The translations under genes and the position numbers were made by a program. The notes beneath the pieces are model-generated. The model did no database searches. It was not told the origin of the DNA and saw only the letters and a list, made by a program, of their open reading frames with translations. 64,000 bases of DNA from Lacrimispora sphenoides JCM 1415 (lineage in GTDB: Bacteria; Bacillota; Clostridia; Lachnospirales; Lachnospiraceae): the NCBI RefSeq assembly GCF_900105615.1, contig NZ_LT630003.1, positions 2,976,001 to 3,040,000 on the forward strand, written 5' to 3'. The stretch's first letter is position 1. Each line of letters starts with the position of its first letter. Positions 52,478 through 61,311 of the stretch are shown here, piece after piece.

Positions 52478-53983
52478 CTATTTCCAATCCCGGCAAATGG
52501 CTTCCGTTAACCCCTGGATGCTGTAAACCCCGGCGATGATATCTGCCTTTCTCCCATGCCCTAAAAGGGCTTTCGCTGTTATGTCCCCGATGCAGACCAC
52601 TTTGAGGCCTGCCAGGGCTTCCTTTATTTCCTCATTTGCCTCCCGGAAAAAAGCCTCTACACCGGAAGCGCTTGAAAAGGTCAGATAGTCCAAATGCGTT
52701 AAGGCTTCCGTCCTTTTTTCCGTCTCCAGGCCTGCCAGGGCCACATCATAGAGCACGATGTCATCATAAGAGACTCCGGTTTCATCAAGAATCTCATTCA
52801 ATTCCTTGGAGCCGCCTGAGGATCTGGGGATCAAAAGCCTGTCTTCACCGGAAATCAAGCCTTTTAAGCCTTCCGCCAGATCCTGTACCTGATATTTCTC
52901 TGGTAGGTAATCTGCAGAAAAGCCGTGCCTCAGCAGTTCATCGGCCGTTCCCCTTCCGACCGCGGCAAATTTCACATGACCCACCGACCGGAAATCATGC
53001 CCACATTCCAAAAGCCCATGGAAAAATTCTCTTACTCCATTGGCGCTGGTAAATACAATCCATGTGTAGGACGGCATCTTTTCATATGCTTCCATCATTT
53101 CTACTCCCTTTCGGTAGGACTCGATCAAAAGGCTCAGTATGCATTCCGAAGCTCCCCCAAGAGATTCCAGCTGTTTCCTCAGCCTTCCTGTAAAGGTGTC
53201 CGTTCCTGTTACTCCGATCCGGCACCCCATAAGGGGCTGTTTTGACGTAGAAGAAAAATCAAGGGAAGCCACTTCTCCAACCACAAGGATAGCAGGACTT
53301 TCTATTCCAGCCGCCAGCACCTTTTCCTCAATATTTTCTATGGTCCCGCGTATGGTTTTCTCTCCGGGAAGAGTTCCGTTTTGAATAACCGCAGCAGGTG
53401 TCTCCCCTGGTTTTCCCTGGTTTAAAAGGCCCTTTACGATGAGAGATAAGTTCCCAAGTCCCATAAGAAAAATCAATGTGCCGGAAAGCCTGGCAAATTC
53501 ATCAAAATCAGGAGGAAGCGTTCCTTCCTTTGAGAGAGTGTGTCCGGTCATGACGTGAAAGCTTCTGCTAAGCGCCCGGTGGGTCACCGGGATCCCGGCA
53601 CTTGCAAGGGCGGCGACCGCAGAGGTAACTCCAGAAACCACCTCATAAGGGATCCCTGCCTCAGAAAGAGCCATGATCTCTTCTCCACCCCGTCCAAATA
53701 CAAAAGGATCACCGCCCTTTAGCCTCACAACTGCAAGACCTTCCCTTGCCAGCTCTACCAGAAGCTGATTAATCTCCTCCTGCTTCATGGAATGGCGCCC
53801 GGCCCGTTTTCCTACATAAATCTTCCGGCATTGGTCAGGTACCTCATCAAGAAGGCGTGGAGAAAGAAGGGAATCATAAACCACTGCGTTACACACCCGC
53901 AGCCTTGACAACCCTTTTTCCGTAATAAGCCCCGGGTCTCCCGGACCAGCCCCTACCAGATAGACGACTCCTGTTTCCTTCAT
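52478..53983 (-). CDS. cobA-hemD: Uroporphyrinogen-III methyltransferase / uroporphyrinogen-III synthase fusion
   Basis: About 501 residues from ATG 53983 (AAGGAGG ahead). Residues 1-250 are SUMT: VYLVGAGPGDPGLITEKG, RLKGGDPFVFGRGGEE, TSAVAALASAGIPVTHR. From about 255 a HemD domain (GCRIGVTGTDTFTGRL..., YTWIVFTSANGVREFF, FSSASGVEAFF, CIGDITAKALLG). The protein closes the tetrapyrrole ring and makes precorrin-2. Fusion is common in clostridia. Confidence 0.95.
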   Translation of the reverse strand: MKETGVVYLVGAGPGDPGLITEKGLSRLRVCNAVVYDSLLSPRLLDEVPDQCRKIYVGKRAGRHSMKQEEINQLLVELAREGLAVVRLKGGDPFVFGRGGEEIMALSEAGIPYEVVSGVTSAVAALASAGIPVTHRALSRSFHVMTGHTLSKEGTLPPDFDEFARLSGTLIFLMGLGNLSLIVKGLLNQGKPGETPAAVIQNGTLPGEKTIRGTIENIEEKVLAAGIESPAILVVGEVASLDFSSTSKQPLMGCRIGVTGTDTFTGRLRKQLESLGGASECILSLLIESYRKGVEMMEAYEKMPSYTWIVFTSANGVREFFHGLLECGHDFRSVGHVKFAAVGRGTADELLRHGFSADYLPEKYQVQDLAEGLKGLISGEDRLLIPRSSGGSKELNEILDETGVSYDDIVLYDVALAGLETEKRTEALTHLDYLTFSSASGVEAFFREANEEIKEALAGLKVVCIGDITAKALLGHGRKADIIAGVYSIQGLTEAICRDWK

Positions 53984-53996
53984 AGCATCCTCCTTA

Positions 53997-54899
53997 TTAC
54001 GCAAGGCCATCGGCGGCCTGCCGCGCCAGCCTGTCAAGTTCCCCGGTTCCTCCCCAAAGATGGATCCGCTTGATTTCTTCCCCTCTCCTGCTGATTCCAA
54101 GAACCTCCATATCCCCGCCTCTCAGTCTGGAATACACGCCGATGGGTTCATGACAGCCGGCATTTAAATGCCTTAATATGTTCCGTTCTAAAGAAAGGCA
54201 CATCCTGGCTTCTTCATCCTCAATATGCTTTACCACCGCTTCAAGACCGGAATCCAGCCGTCCTTCCACCGCAAGTATCCCCTGGCCTCCAGCCGGAATA
54301 AAGGTCTCACAATCAAAACAATGGTAATCATACCGGCTGTCTTCCCAAAGTCCCAGACGCTTTAATCCGGCAGCCGCCAATAGAATGCCGTCATAAGAGC
54401 CTTCCATGAGTTTTGAAAGTCTGGTCTGTACATTTCCCCTTAAATTCTCGCAGCGAACCAAAGCCCTCGGCCACATGGCCGTTCCAATCTCTTCTATCTG
54501 AATCTTCCTTCTTAAGCTGGAGGTTCCGATTATGATTTCCTTTTTTCCGGAAAGGTCACTTAAAGCAGGTGTCACCAGAACATCCCTGGGATCTCCCCGC
54601 TCCAGAACTGCCACAATTCCCAGCCCTTCTTCCAGCTCCATGGGCAGATCCTTGGCACTGTGAACTGCAAAATCAATCTCTCCCCGCAAAAGGGCCTGCT
54701 CAAATTCCGTCACAAATACGCCCTTTCCTCCAAATTCCAAAAGCGGCTTATCAAGAATCCAGTCCCCTTCCGTCTGCTTTAACACCAGTTCTGCCGATAA
54801 GCCGTTACCTGCCTTTTTAAGAGCCTCTGCTACCAGATTTGCCTGGGCCACGGCCAAAGCACTTCTTCTTGTTCCAATACGAATGGTATTACTTTTCAT
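53997..54899 (-). CDS. hemC: Porphobilinogen deaminase (hydroxymethylbilane synthase)
   Basis: 300 residues: IRIGTRRSALAVAQANLVAEAL, FVTEFEQALLRGEIDFAVHSAKDLP (catalytic Asp region is HSAKDLP), RGDPRDVLV, GTSSLRRKIQ, RGNVQTRL and LNAGCHEPIG with the cofactor cysteine. Polymerises four porphobilinogens. Overlaps the upstream gene by 11 bases. Confidence 0.97.
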   Translation of the reverse strand: MKSNTIRIGTRRSALAVAQANLVAEALKKAGNGLSAELVLKQTEGDWILDKPLLEFGGKGVFVTEFEQALLRGEIDFAVHSAKDLPMELEEGLGIVAVLERGDPRDVLVTPALSDLSGKKEIIIGTSSLRRKIQIEEIGTAMWPRALVRCENLRGNVQTRLSKLMEGSYDGILLAAAGLKRLGLWEDSRYDYHCFDCETFIPAGGQGILAVEGRLDSGLEAVVKHIEDEEARMCLSLERNILRHLNAGCHEPIGVYSRLRGGDMEVLGISRRGEEIKRIHLWGGTGELDRLARQAADGLA

Positions 54900-55533
54900 G
54901 CTCCGCCAGTTTCCTTTCTATCAGTTCATCTGCCTGTTCTCTGGTATAATCTCCCTGGCGGATTCCCTCCTCTGTCATAGTTTTAAATATTGACCTTCTG
55001 ACAGGGAGGGAGTCCACCCCTTCTCTTACCATATCCCTGTATGAGCCAAGCTGCTTTGCCAGGCCGCCAAGTCCCCCAGGTATGGCTTCTTTAAGGGTTT
55101 CTTTTAAATACCGGGCAAGGGCCGGAGAGCTTCCGCCTGTGGTAATCCCCACCGTGATCTCTCCATCTTTAATAAGAGCCGGAAAAATAAAGCTGCATTC
55201 CTCCTGGTTGTCCGCCACATTGACCGGAATCTTCTCTTCCCTGCACCAGATGGATATCTGCCTGTTTAATTCTTCATCTGAAGTTGCCGCTATTACAAAA
55301 TCCATTTTCTCCAGGTCAGATTCTGCAAATTCCCGGCACCACCATGTGAGTCTTCCCTTGCTTTCTTTTATCAGCCGTTCCAATTCGGGAATCACTTGCG
55401 GAGCCACAACTATCATATCAGGACCATAATCCATAAGTGTCAGAGCCTTGCGGCAGGCGACCGATCCTCCGCCTGCGATCAGGCATCTTTTCCCTTCAAT
55501 ATCAACAAAAAACGGGAAATAAGCCACGGTCAT
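54889..55533 (-). CDS. Precorrin-2 dehydrogenase / sirohydrochlorin ferrochelatase-like (Met8p type)
   Basis: 214 residues: PFFVDIEGKRCLIAGGGSVACRKALTLMDYG (NAD-binding), VIAATSDEELNRQISIWCREEKIPVNVADN, and TVGITTGGSSPALARYLKETL. This is the N-terminal half of CysG, acting on precorrin-2. With cobA-hemD it directs flux to siroheme or cobalamin rather than heme. Confidence 0.92.
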   Translation of the reverse strand: MTVAYFPFFVDIEGKRCLIAGGGSVACRKALTLMDYGPDMIVVAPQVIPELERLIKESKGRLTWWCREFAESDLEKMDFVIAATSDEELNRQISIWCREEKIPVNVADNQEECSFIFPALIKDGEITVGITTGGSSPALARYLKETLKEAIPGGLGGLAKQLGSYRDMVREGVDSLPVRRSIFKTMTEEGIRQGDYTREQADELIERKLAEHEK

Positions 55534-56693
55534 CCCTCCTTAATCCAGCGTTCTAAACCATCCAGGGTTTTAAGTACCACCTTTAATTCTTCACTGGTAA
55601 CATGGTCCCTGACCTCAAAGAGAAGGGTATCCAGACGTTTTCCCGCAAATGCTTCCTTAAGTTCTTCCATTCTCCGGATGTATGGATGGAACACCACCTC
55701 CTTGATGGCCCCATCTAAGTCCTCTTCCATGATTACGTTTGCCCGGTCCAATTCCTTTCGTTTAATTTCCGTGTTGTTTTTTGAAAGTGTTTCAAAATAG
55801 TCGATGTTATAAAGAGTCAGCCCTTCCATTTCTTCAATCTCAGGGTCCATGTCCACAGGAACTGCCACATCCATGAACAGCCGTTTTTTCCCGGGAGTCA
55901 CTTGCTCTGACAGTTCTTCACAGGTCACGGTGTAATGGGGGCCGGAAGTGGCACTGATGACAATATCCATCTCATCCATATACTGATAGCGGTCCCTGTA
56001 ATCCACGACCTTCACCCTGTCCCCCTTTACCTCAAAAGTCAGATCGGACTTATGGCTTCTGACCGTGCCGGTGACATGGATTCCGGGCTTGCTTAAAATA
56101 TTTTTTGTTATAATATTCCCCATTTTACCGGTCATGCCGATCACCATCACATTCTTATCACCGCCCTCTTTTTCAAAGCGGAACACCTCATTGGCTACAA
56201 GAGTTGCAACGGATAGGGGCGTTCTGGATAAATTGGTATCCGTCTTGATCCGTTTGGCACAGGCAAACGCCCTTTGGAACAGCACATTCATTTCGTAATC
56301 CACTGCCCCCTGGTCTTTCGACATCTCATAGGCGCCCTTTACCTGCCCTAAAATCTCGTCTTCTCCCAGCACCATGGAATCGAACCCACAGGCCACTTTA
56401 AACAAGTGCCCTATGGCGCTTTCCCCGCCATAGATATTTAGATATTTCAGCAGTTCTTCCAGTCTGATTCCTTTAAAATCAGCAGCCTCCCGCTGAAGTT
56501 CCCCAATTGCATGCTTTGTTCCTGAAACATAAACCTCACTGCGGTTACAGGTGCAAAGCACAACTACACCGGTCACCGCTTTCTTCTTCATAAGCCGTTC
56601 TATAAACTCCGTCTTCTCATTTTCATGAAAGGCGAATTGTTCCCGGATATTCACAGTAGCCTTTTTATGGCTTATACTCATACAATACATCAT
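55530..56693 (-). CDS. hemA: Glutamyl-tRNA reductase
   Basis: 387 residues: ISHKKATVNIREQFAF, LCTCNRSEVYVSG with catalytic Cys 49, GFDSMVLGEDEILGQVKGAYE, TPLSVATLVANEVF, and the NADPH domain VMVIGMTGKMGNIITKNIL. First step of the C5 pathway to 5-aminolevulinate. First gene of the operon, overlapping the next by four bases (ATGA). Slightly shorter at the C-terminus than many HemA (about 410-450). Confidence 0.96.
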   Translation of the reverse strand: MMYCMSISHKKATVNIREQFAFHENEKTEFIERLMKKKAVTGVVVLCTCNRSEVYVSGTKHAIGELQREAADFKGIRLEELLKYLNIYGGESAIGHLFKVACGFDSMVLGEDEILGQVKGAYEMSKDQGAVDYEMNVLFQRAFACAKRIKTDTNLSRTPLSVATLVANEVFRFEKEGGDKNVMVIGMTGKMGNIITKNILSKPGIHVTGTVRSHKSDLTFEVKGDRVKVVDYRDRYQYMDEMDIVISATSGPHYTVTCEELSEQVTPGKKRLFMDVAVPVDMDPEIEEMEGLTLYNIDYFETLSKNNTEIKRKELDRANVIMEEDLDGAIKEVVFHPYIRRMEELKEAFAGKRLDTLLFEVRDHVTSEELKVVLKTLDGLERWIKEG

Positions 56694-56741
56694 TTTTCCA
56701 GCTTTCTTAGCGTTAGAATCAGTTCATAAAAACTCCTATCT

Positions 56742-56771
56742 ATTCTAACATAAGAAGACAGAAAAGAGCAA
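56742..56771 (-). promoter_or_regulatory. Promoter of the tetrapyrrole operon
   Basis: Minus-strand TTGCTC (56766-56771), 18-bp spacer, TAGAAT (56742-56747). Confidence 0.55.
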
Positions 56772-56805
56772 CCGGACATTCCAGGGCTCATAGGATTAAG
56801 CGAAA

Positions 56806-56864
56806 ATGCCCCCTTCCAGGCAAACGGGTGTTATTATTACACTCGTCTGCCTGGAAGGGGGCAT
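56806..56864 (-). terminator. Long GC-rich hairpin after the dicarboxylate operon
   Basis: 17-bp perfect stem ATGCCCCCTTCCAGGCA (56806-56822) with 56848-56864, extended inward by ACG/CGT and GTG/CAC pairs. ATTTTCG follows on the minus strand, 20 bases past the dehydrogenase stop. It shares a 13-base arm segment with the palindrome at 463-475. Confidence 0.7.
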
Positions 56865-56884
56865 ATCAAAAATGGCAATACTTT

Positions 56885-57997
56885 TTATTCAAATGGGAAC
56901 CGGTACTGGCTCAGTGCCAGTTCATCCCTGATCTTAATAAGCTCTTTCTGAACTGCATCATTGATCGGCACACCGCTGTTTTTGCGTTCCTGCCATACCA
57001 GATACTCTTTCTCACCTGCCGTATAAATGTGGTCTTCCCCTGGAGCTTTGACAGAACCGCGAAGATCCCGGAGAATATCGCCGCATGTCTTTTTAAAGGA
57101 ATCCAGGCCCATAAAGGCTTCCGTATCAATGGCAATGAAGAAGTGGCCTAAGTGGAAGGGAATCTTTTCTCCCTGTTCTCCAATGCCGGTTAAGGCTCTT
57201 AAGAAATTTCCCTGCTGCAAAGCTGCGGAAAGAATTTCAACTACAGTGGCATAGCCATATCCCTTGTAGCCTGCCAGTTCTTCACCGATTCCGCCTAAAG
57301 GTGCAAGGGCTGCTTTTCCTGTATTTAAGTCAGAAAGAATCTGATCTGAATTCGTCTGAGGCTGCCCGTCCCGTCCGATTACCATACCGGAAGGAGTGGA
57401 CTTTCCGATACGGGAATAGTATTCGATCCTGCCTCTCTGGGTAATGGAAGTCGCACAGTCCAGCACAAAGGGGAATTCCTCATCCGTAGGCATACCAAAG
57501 GTAAGAGGATTCGTTCCCAGCATATTTTCCACGCCAAAAGTAGGAGCAATGGAAGGCCTTGCGTTGGTTCCCGTAATTCCGATACAGCCTGCCTGGGAAG
57601 CCATGGTTGCATAATAGCCTGCAATGCCGTAATGGGTGGAATTGCGGGCAACCACCATGCCCATGCCATATTCTTTGGCTTTCTCGATGGCCATATTCAT
57701 GGATTTTACACCGATTACCTGGCCCATGCCGTCATGGCCGTCCACAACCGCTGTGGTTCTTGTTTCCTTTACTATCTCAAAATTTGTCACCGGGTTCTGG
57801 ATTCCCGCTTTGATACGGTCCAGATAAATGGGTTTAAAGCGGTTTACCCCATGAGATTCAATACCCCTCTTGTCAGACTCCAGCAATACATCCGCACAGA
57901 CTTTTGCGTCTTCTTCCGGAATCCCATACCCCTTAAATGCATCCACTACAAAATCCGTAATTGTCTTCCAATCCACAATGTTTGTTTTGGTTCCCAT
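56885..57997 (-). CDS. Malate/L-lactate dehydrogenase family (Ldh_2) oxidoreductase
   Basis: 370 residues: DVLLESDKRGIESHGVNRF, STHYGIAGYYATMA, GITGTNARPSIAPTFG, LGTNPLTFGMPTDEEFPFVLDCATSI and GGIGEELAGYKGYGYATVVEIL, all typical of the NAD(P)-dependent YlbC/MdH fold. Members oxidise malate, lactate, ureidoglycolate or sulfolactate. Following fumarase genes, malate is the best guess. CAGGAGG precedes the ATG. Confidence 0.88.
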   Translation of the reverse strand: MGTKTNIVDWKTITDFVVDAFKGYGIPEEDAKVCADVLLESDKRGIESHGVNRFKPIYLDRIKAGIQNPVTNFEIVKETRTTAVVDGHDGMGQVIGVKSMNMAIEKAKEYGMGMVVARNSTHYGIAGYYATMASQAGCIGITGTNARPSIAPTFGVENMLGTNPLTFGMPTDEEFPFVLDCATSITQRGRIEYYSRIGKSTPSGMVIGRDGQPQTNSDQILSDLNTGKAALAPLGGIGEELAGYKGYGYATVVEILSAALQQGNFLRALTGIGEQGEKIPFHLGHFFIAIDTEAFMGLDSFKKTCGDILRDLRGSVKAPGEDHIYTAGEKEYLVWQERKNSGVPINDAVQKELIKIRDELALSQYRFPFE

Positions 57998-58094
57998 AAT
58001 TACCTCCTGTATTTTATAATTTATTTAAAAACATTGGCTCCCATTTGAGGAAACCGCTGCTTTTTCATCAAAAGGCTGCTGCGTTTCACTCCAA

Positions 58095-58652
58095 TTACTT
58101 TCTTGACTTTAAATAAGCATTCTTCCCCTCTTCATAGAGATTATTTCCTTCGCAGTCGATAACAACCACCAAAGGCATTTCTTCTACGTAAAGTCTGCAC
58201 AAAGCTTCTGCTCCCAAATCCTCATAAGCGATGGGTTCCAGCTTTTTGATGCATTTGGCAAGCAACGCTCCTGCTCCCCCGATGGCGCCAAAGTAAACAC
58301 CGTCATACTTTTTTATGGCTTCCACCACATCCGGCTGCCTGGCTCCTTTTCCGATCATTCCCCTGGCTCCTACGGACATCATTGTGGGAGCATAGGCGTC
58401 CATCCGGCCGCTGGTAGTAGGTCCTGCAGACCCGATTACCTGGCCCGGCTTTGCAGGCGTGGGGCCCACATAGTAAATCGTGGCATCCATGGGATCAAAG
58501 GGCAGCTTTTCGCCTTTTGCCAGGGTCTCACACATACGCTTATGCCCGGCGTCCCTGGAAGTGTAGATATCACCGGTCAGATAAACCGTATCTCCTGCGT
58601 GAAGGGTTTTAGACAATTCTCTTGTCAAAGGCAGTGTAATATGCTTTATCAT
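58095..58652 (-). CDS. Fumarate hydratase (class I) beta subunit / TtdB type
   Basis: About 185 residues from ATG 58652 (GGAGATAAAA ahead): DTVYLTGDIYTSRDAGHKRM, IYYVGPTPAKPGQVIGSAGPTTSGRMD, GARGMIGKG and YFGAIGGAGALLAKCIK. Partner of the alpha subunit encoded just upstream. Two-subunit iron-sulfur hydratase; fumarate or tartrate is the substrate, with fumarate favoured by context. Confidence 0.92.
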   Translation of the reverse strand: MIKHITLPLTRELSKTLHAGDTVYLTGDIYTSRDAGHKRMCETLAKGEKLPFDPMDATIYYVGPTPAKPGQVIGSAGPTTSGRMDAYAPTMMSVGARGMIGKGARQPDVVEAIKKYDGVYFGAIGGAGALLAKCIKKLEPIAYEDLGAEALCRLYVEEMPLVVVIDCEGNNLYEEGKNAYLKSRK

Positions 58653-58742
58653 TTTTATCTCCAATCCGCCGCTGACGCATACGGCACGAAAAAGTAAGGA
58701 AAAGCGGCGTGCGTCTTTCACCGTTTGAGTCTTTCAAAGACA

Positions 58743-59585
58743 TTAGACTACTTCCGTTTTATGGCGTGTCACATGACAGTTGATATTGATGGCACAGGGC
58801 ATGCCTGCGATATGGGTAGGCATGGTTTCAATGTTCACCCCAATGGCAGTGGTCTTACCGCCAAAGCCCTGAGGGCCGATTCCCAGGAGGTTGATCTTCT
58901 CCAGCATTTCTTTTTCCAGATCTGCATAGTAAGGATCCGGATGAGAGGAATCCAAATCTCTCATCAAAGCCTTTTTCGCCAAGAGAGCTGCCTTGTCAAA
59001 GCTGCCTCCTATCCCTACACCCACTACGATGGGAGGACAGGGATTGGGGCCTGCTGCGGATACGGTTTCCAGAATAAAATCCTTGATTCCCTGGAGTCCT
59101 GCAGAGGGCTTAAACATGCGGAGTGCACTCATATTCTCGCTACCAAAGCCCTTGGGTCCCACCGTAATTTTCACCTGGTCTCCCGGAACGATTTCCGTAT
59201 AGATTAAAGCCGGAGTGTTATCACCTGTATTTCCCCGCCTTACCGGATCTTTTACAACAGACTTTCTTAAAAATCCCTTTTCGTAGCCTCTGCGCACGCC
59301 TTCATTGATTGCTTCGGTCAAATCCCCGCCGGTCAAGTGGACATCCTGGCCGATCTCCAGAAAAACACAGGCCATGCCCGTATCCTGACAGATGGGAACA
59401 TCTTCCCTTTCTGCGATTTCAAAGTTCTCGATAATATTGTCAAGAACCCCGGCGGCAATGTCCCAGTCCTCACAGGCGCGGCAGGTTTTGATCGCCTTCT
59501 TCACGTCTTCCGGTAAGTACTGATTTGCATCAATGCACAGCTTTTCTACTACGTCGATCAATGTCTTTACTGATATTTCTCTCAT
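58743..59585 (-). CDS. Fumarate hydratase (class I) alpha subunit / TtdA type
   Basis: 280 residues: ICQDTGMACVFLEIGQDVHL (first cluster cysteine), GYEKGFLRKSVVKDPVRRGNTGDNTPALIY, GPKGFGSENMSALRMFKPS, NPCPPIVVGVGIGG (second) and a third Cys late in AGMPCAININC. Labile [4Fe-4S] hydratase. Confidence 0.93.
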   Translation of the reverse strand: MREISVKTLIDVVEKLCIDANQYLPEDVKKAIKTCRACEDWDIAAGVLDNIIENFEIAEREDVPICQDTGMACVFLEIGQDVHLTGGDLTEAINEGVRRGYEKGFLRKSVVKDPVRRGNTGDNTPALIYTEIVPGDQVKITVGPKGFGSENMSALRMFKPSAGLQGIKDFILETVSAAGPNPCPPIVVGVGIGGSFDKAALLAKKALMRDLDSSHPDPYYADLEKEMLEKINLLGIGPQGFGGKTTAIGVNIETMPTHIAGMPCAININCHVTRHKTEVV

Positions 59586-59599
59586 TTTTCCTCCTTCTT

Positions 59600-59697
59600 G
59601 CCCATGCTTTTTGGGCAGAGCCTGCCCAAGGGTAAGCGCCCCTCTAAAGCGCGAATCCCGAGGGCATATAGGTATCCCCGCAGGGGGCTTCCTCCTC
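59600..59697 (-). repeat. Copy of the intergenic repeat family
   Basis: GCCCATGCTTTTTGGGC, identical to part of the 28251 unit, then a GC-rich insertion and GGGCATATAGGTATCCCCGC followed by GGGGGCTTCCT. Located between the flavoprotein gene and the fumarase alpha gene. Confidence 0.75.
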
Positions 59698-59698
59698 C

Positions 59699-61300
59699 TT
59701 ATAGCTGCCCCGCTGTTCTGGCATACTTTGGCAAAAGCAGCGGGGAAATATTATCCGTAACAATACCGGCCCTTCGACACTCCTCTTCCATCTCTCTTAT
59801 ATGTGACAAAGTCAGCTTCCCTGTTTGTATGTTTATCACGCGTCTGGCCGCACATATTCCGGCATTGCGGCCAAAAACAATAATATCCAGAAGAGAATTC
59901 CCCATCAGCCGGTTCCTGCCGTGAATCCCTCCCACCGCTTCTCCTGCCACATATAAGTTCTCTATGGTGCTCTGGCAATCCGCTCCGATCTCGATTCCGC
60001 CGTTTTGATAGTGGAGGGTAGGATAGATCAATATAGGGGTTTTCCTCATATCGATATCATATTTTAAATACATTCGCAGCATTCCGGGAAGACGCTTTTC
60101 CAGAGTTCCTTTCCCATGAATCAAATCGATCATGGGAGTATCCAGCCAGATCCCCTTCCCAAGAGGAGTGACAACCCCTTTCCCGTTTGCGCACTCTCTG
60201 ATAATGGAGGCTGCGGACACATCTCTGGTCTCCAATGGGTGCATGAAAGCCTCTCCCCCCGCATTGACTAACATGGCGCCTAAGGAACGGACCTTTTCCG
60301 TGACCAAAGCCCCATAAATCTGCTCCGGAAAAGCAACCCCCGTGGGATGGTACTGAAGGGTGTCCTGATAGAGAAGCTTTGCCCCTGCCCGGTAAGCTAA
60401 AACCAGGCCGTCGGCCGTGGCCCCGTAGTGGTTGGAGGTGGGAAATCCCTGATAGTGGAGCCGTCCGGCTCCCCCTGTGGCCAGGATTACGGTTTTTGCC
60501 CTGGCTGTCAGAAGCTCTCCTGTTTCCATATTCATAAGAACTGCTCCCGCCGCTCTTCCCTCCTCATCTAAAATGAGTTCAATGGCAGAGGTATAATCAG
60601 CTAAGGAAACCGGGAGGTTTAATACTTCATCCCGGAGCACTCTCATGATTTCCGCACCCGTGTAGTCAGCCGCAGCGTGCATTCGCTTTCTGGAGGTACC
60701 GCCGCCGTGTGTGGTGATCATGTTTCCGTCTTTGTCCTTATCAAACATCACTCCCAGCTCATTTAACCATTTAAGGGCTCCCGGAGCTTCCATGACCAGC
60801 TTTTTCAAAAGCTGTGGCCGGTTGGCGAAATGTCCCCCTCCCAAGGCGTCTAAGTAGTGGATCTGTGGGGAATCATTCTCTTTGTCTGCAGCCTGGATCC
60901 CGCCTTCCGCCATCATGGTGTTGGCATCCCCCAGGCGGAGCTTCGTGACGATCAATACCTCTGCCCCTGCCTTGGAAGCCTCAATGGCAGCTGCACAGCC
61001 TGCTCCCCCTCCTCCGATGATCAGAACATCTGTATCGTAATCCGGAGATGATAAATCCACGTCAGTGTCTTTGATCCGGCTCCTGGCCTGCAAAAGGACT
61101 CCCAGTTCCCTGGGCACTTTTTCTCCCTTATTGGGGCCTGCCTTCAGTGTGACAAACTCTTCCTCTTTATAATCCGGGTGATAGGCTTTCAGCAGCTTTT
61201 CCTTTTCCTCGGCCGTCATTCTCCTGGGCTCAGTCTCCATCCGCTCTTTTCTGGTGGCCTCGACCTTTTTTACGGAATCCATCATCTTGGCTGTAAACAT
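59699..61300 (-). CDS. Fumarate reductase / succinate dehydrogenase-type flavoprotein
   Basis: 533 residues. N-terminal 60 residues are a charged extension. FAD site DVLIIGGGGAGCAAAIEASKAGAEVLIVTK, then NTMMAEGGIQA, GGGTSRKRMHAAADYTG, QYHPTGVAFPEQIYGALVTEKVRSLGAML, ETRDVSAASIIRE, and GGIEIGADCQSTIENLYVAGEAVGGIHGRNRLMGNSL. These match FrdA/SdhA/NadB. The His that binds FAD covalently in FrdA is Asn here, so FAD should be non-covalent. No membrane anchor gene nearby; a soluble fumarate reductase is likely, L-aspartate oxidase less so. Confidence 0.88.
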   Translation of the reverse strand: MFTAKMMDSVKKVEATRKERMETEPRRMTAEEKEKLLKAYHPDYKEEEFVTLKAGPNKGEKVPRELGVLLQARSRIKDTDVDLSSPDYDTDVLIIGGGGAGCAAAIEASKAGAEVLIVTKLRLGDANTMMAEGGIQAADKENDSPQIHYLDALGGGHFANRPQLLKKLVMEAPGALKWLNELGVMFDKDKDGNMITTHGGGTSRKRMHAAADYTGAEIMRVLRDEVLNLPVSLADYTSAIELILDEEGRAAGAVLMNMETGELLTARAKTVILATGGAGRLHYQGFPTSNHYGATADGLVLAYRAGAKLLYQDTLQYHPTGVAFPEQIYGALVTEKVRSLGAMLVNAGGEAFMHPLETRDVSAASIIRECANGKGVVTPLGKGIWLDTPMIDLIHGKGTLEKRLPGMLRMYLKYDIDMRKTPILIYPTLHYQNGGIEIGADCQSTIENLYVAGEAVGGIHGRNRLMGNSLLDIIVFGRNAGICAARRVINIQTGKLTLSHIREMEEECRRAGIVTDNISPLLLPKYARTAGQL

Positions 61301-61311
61301 GTCTATTCCTC

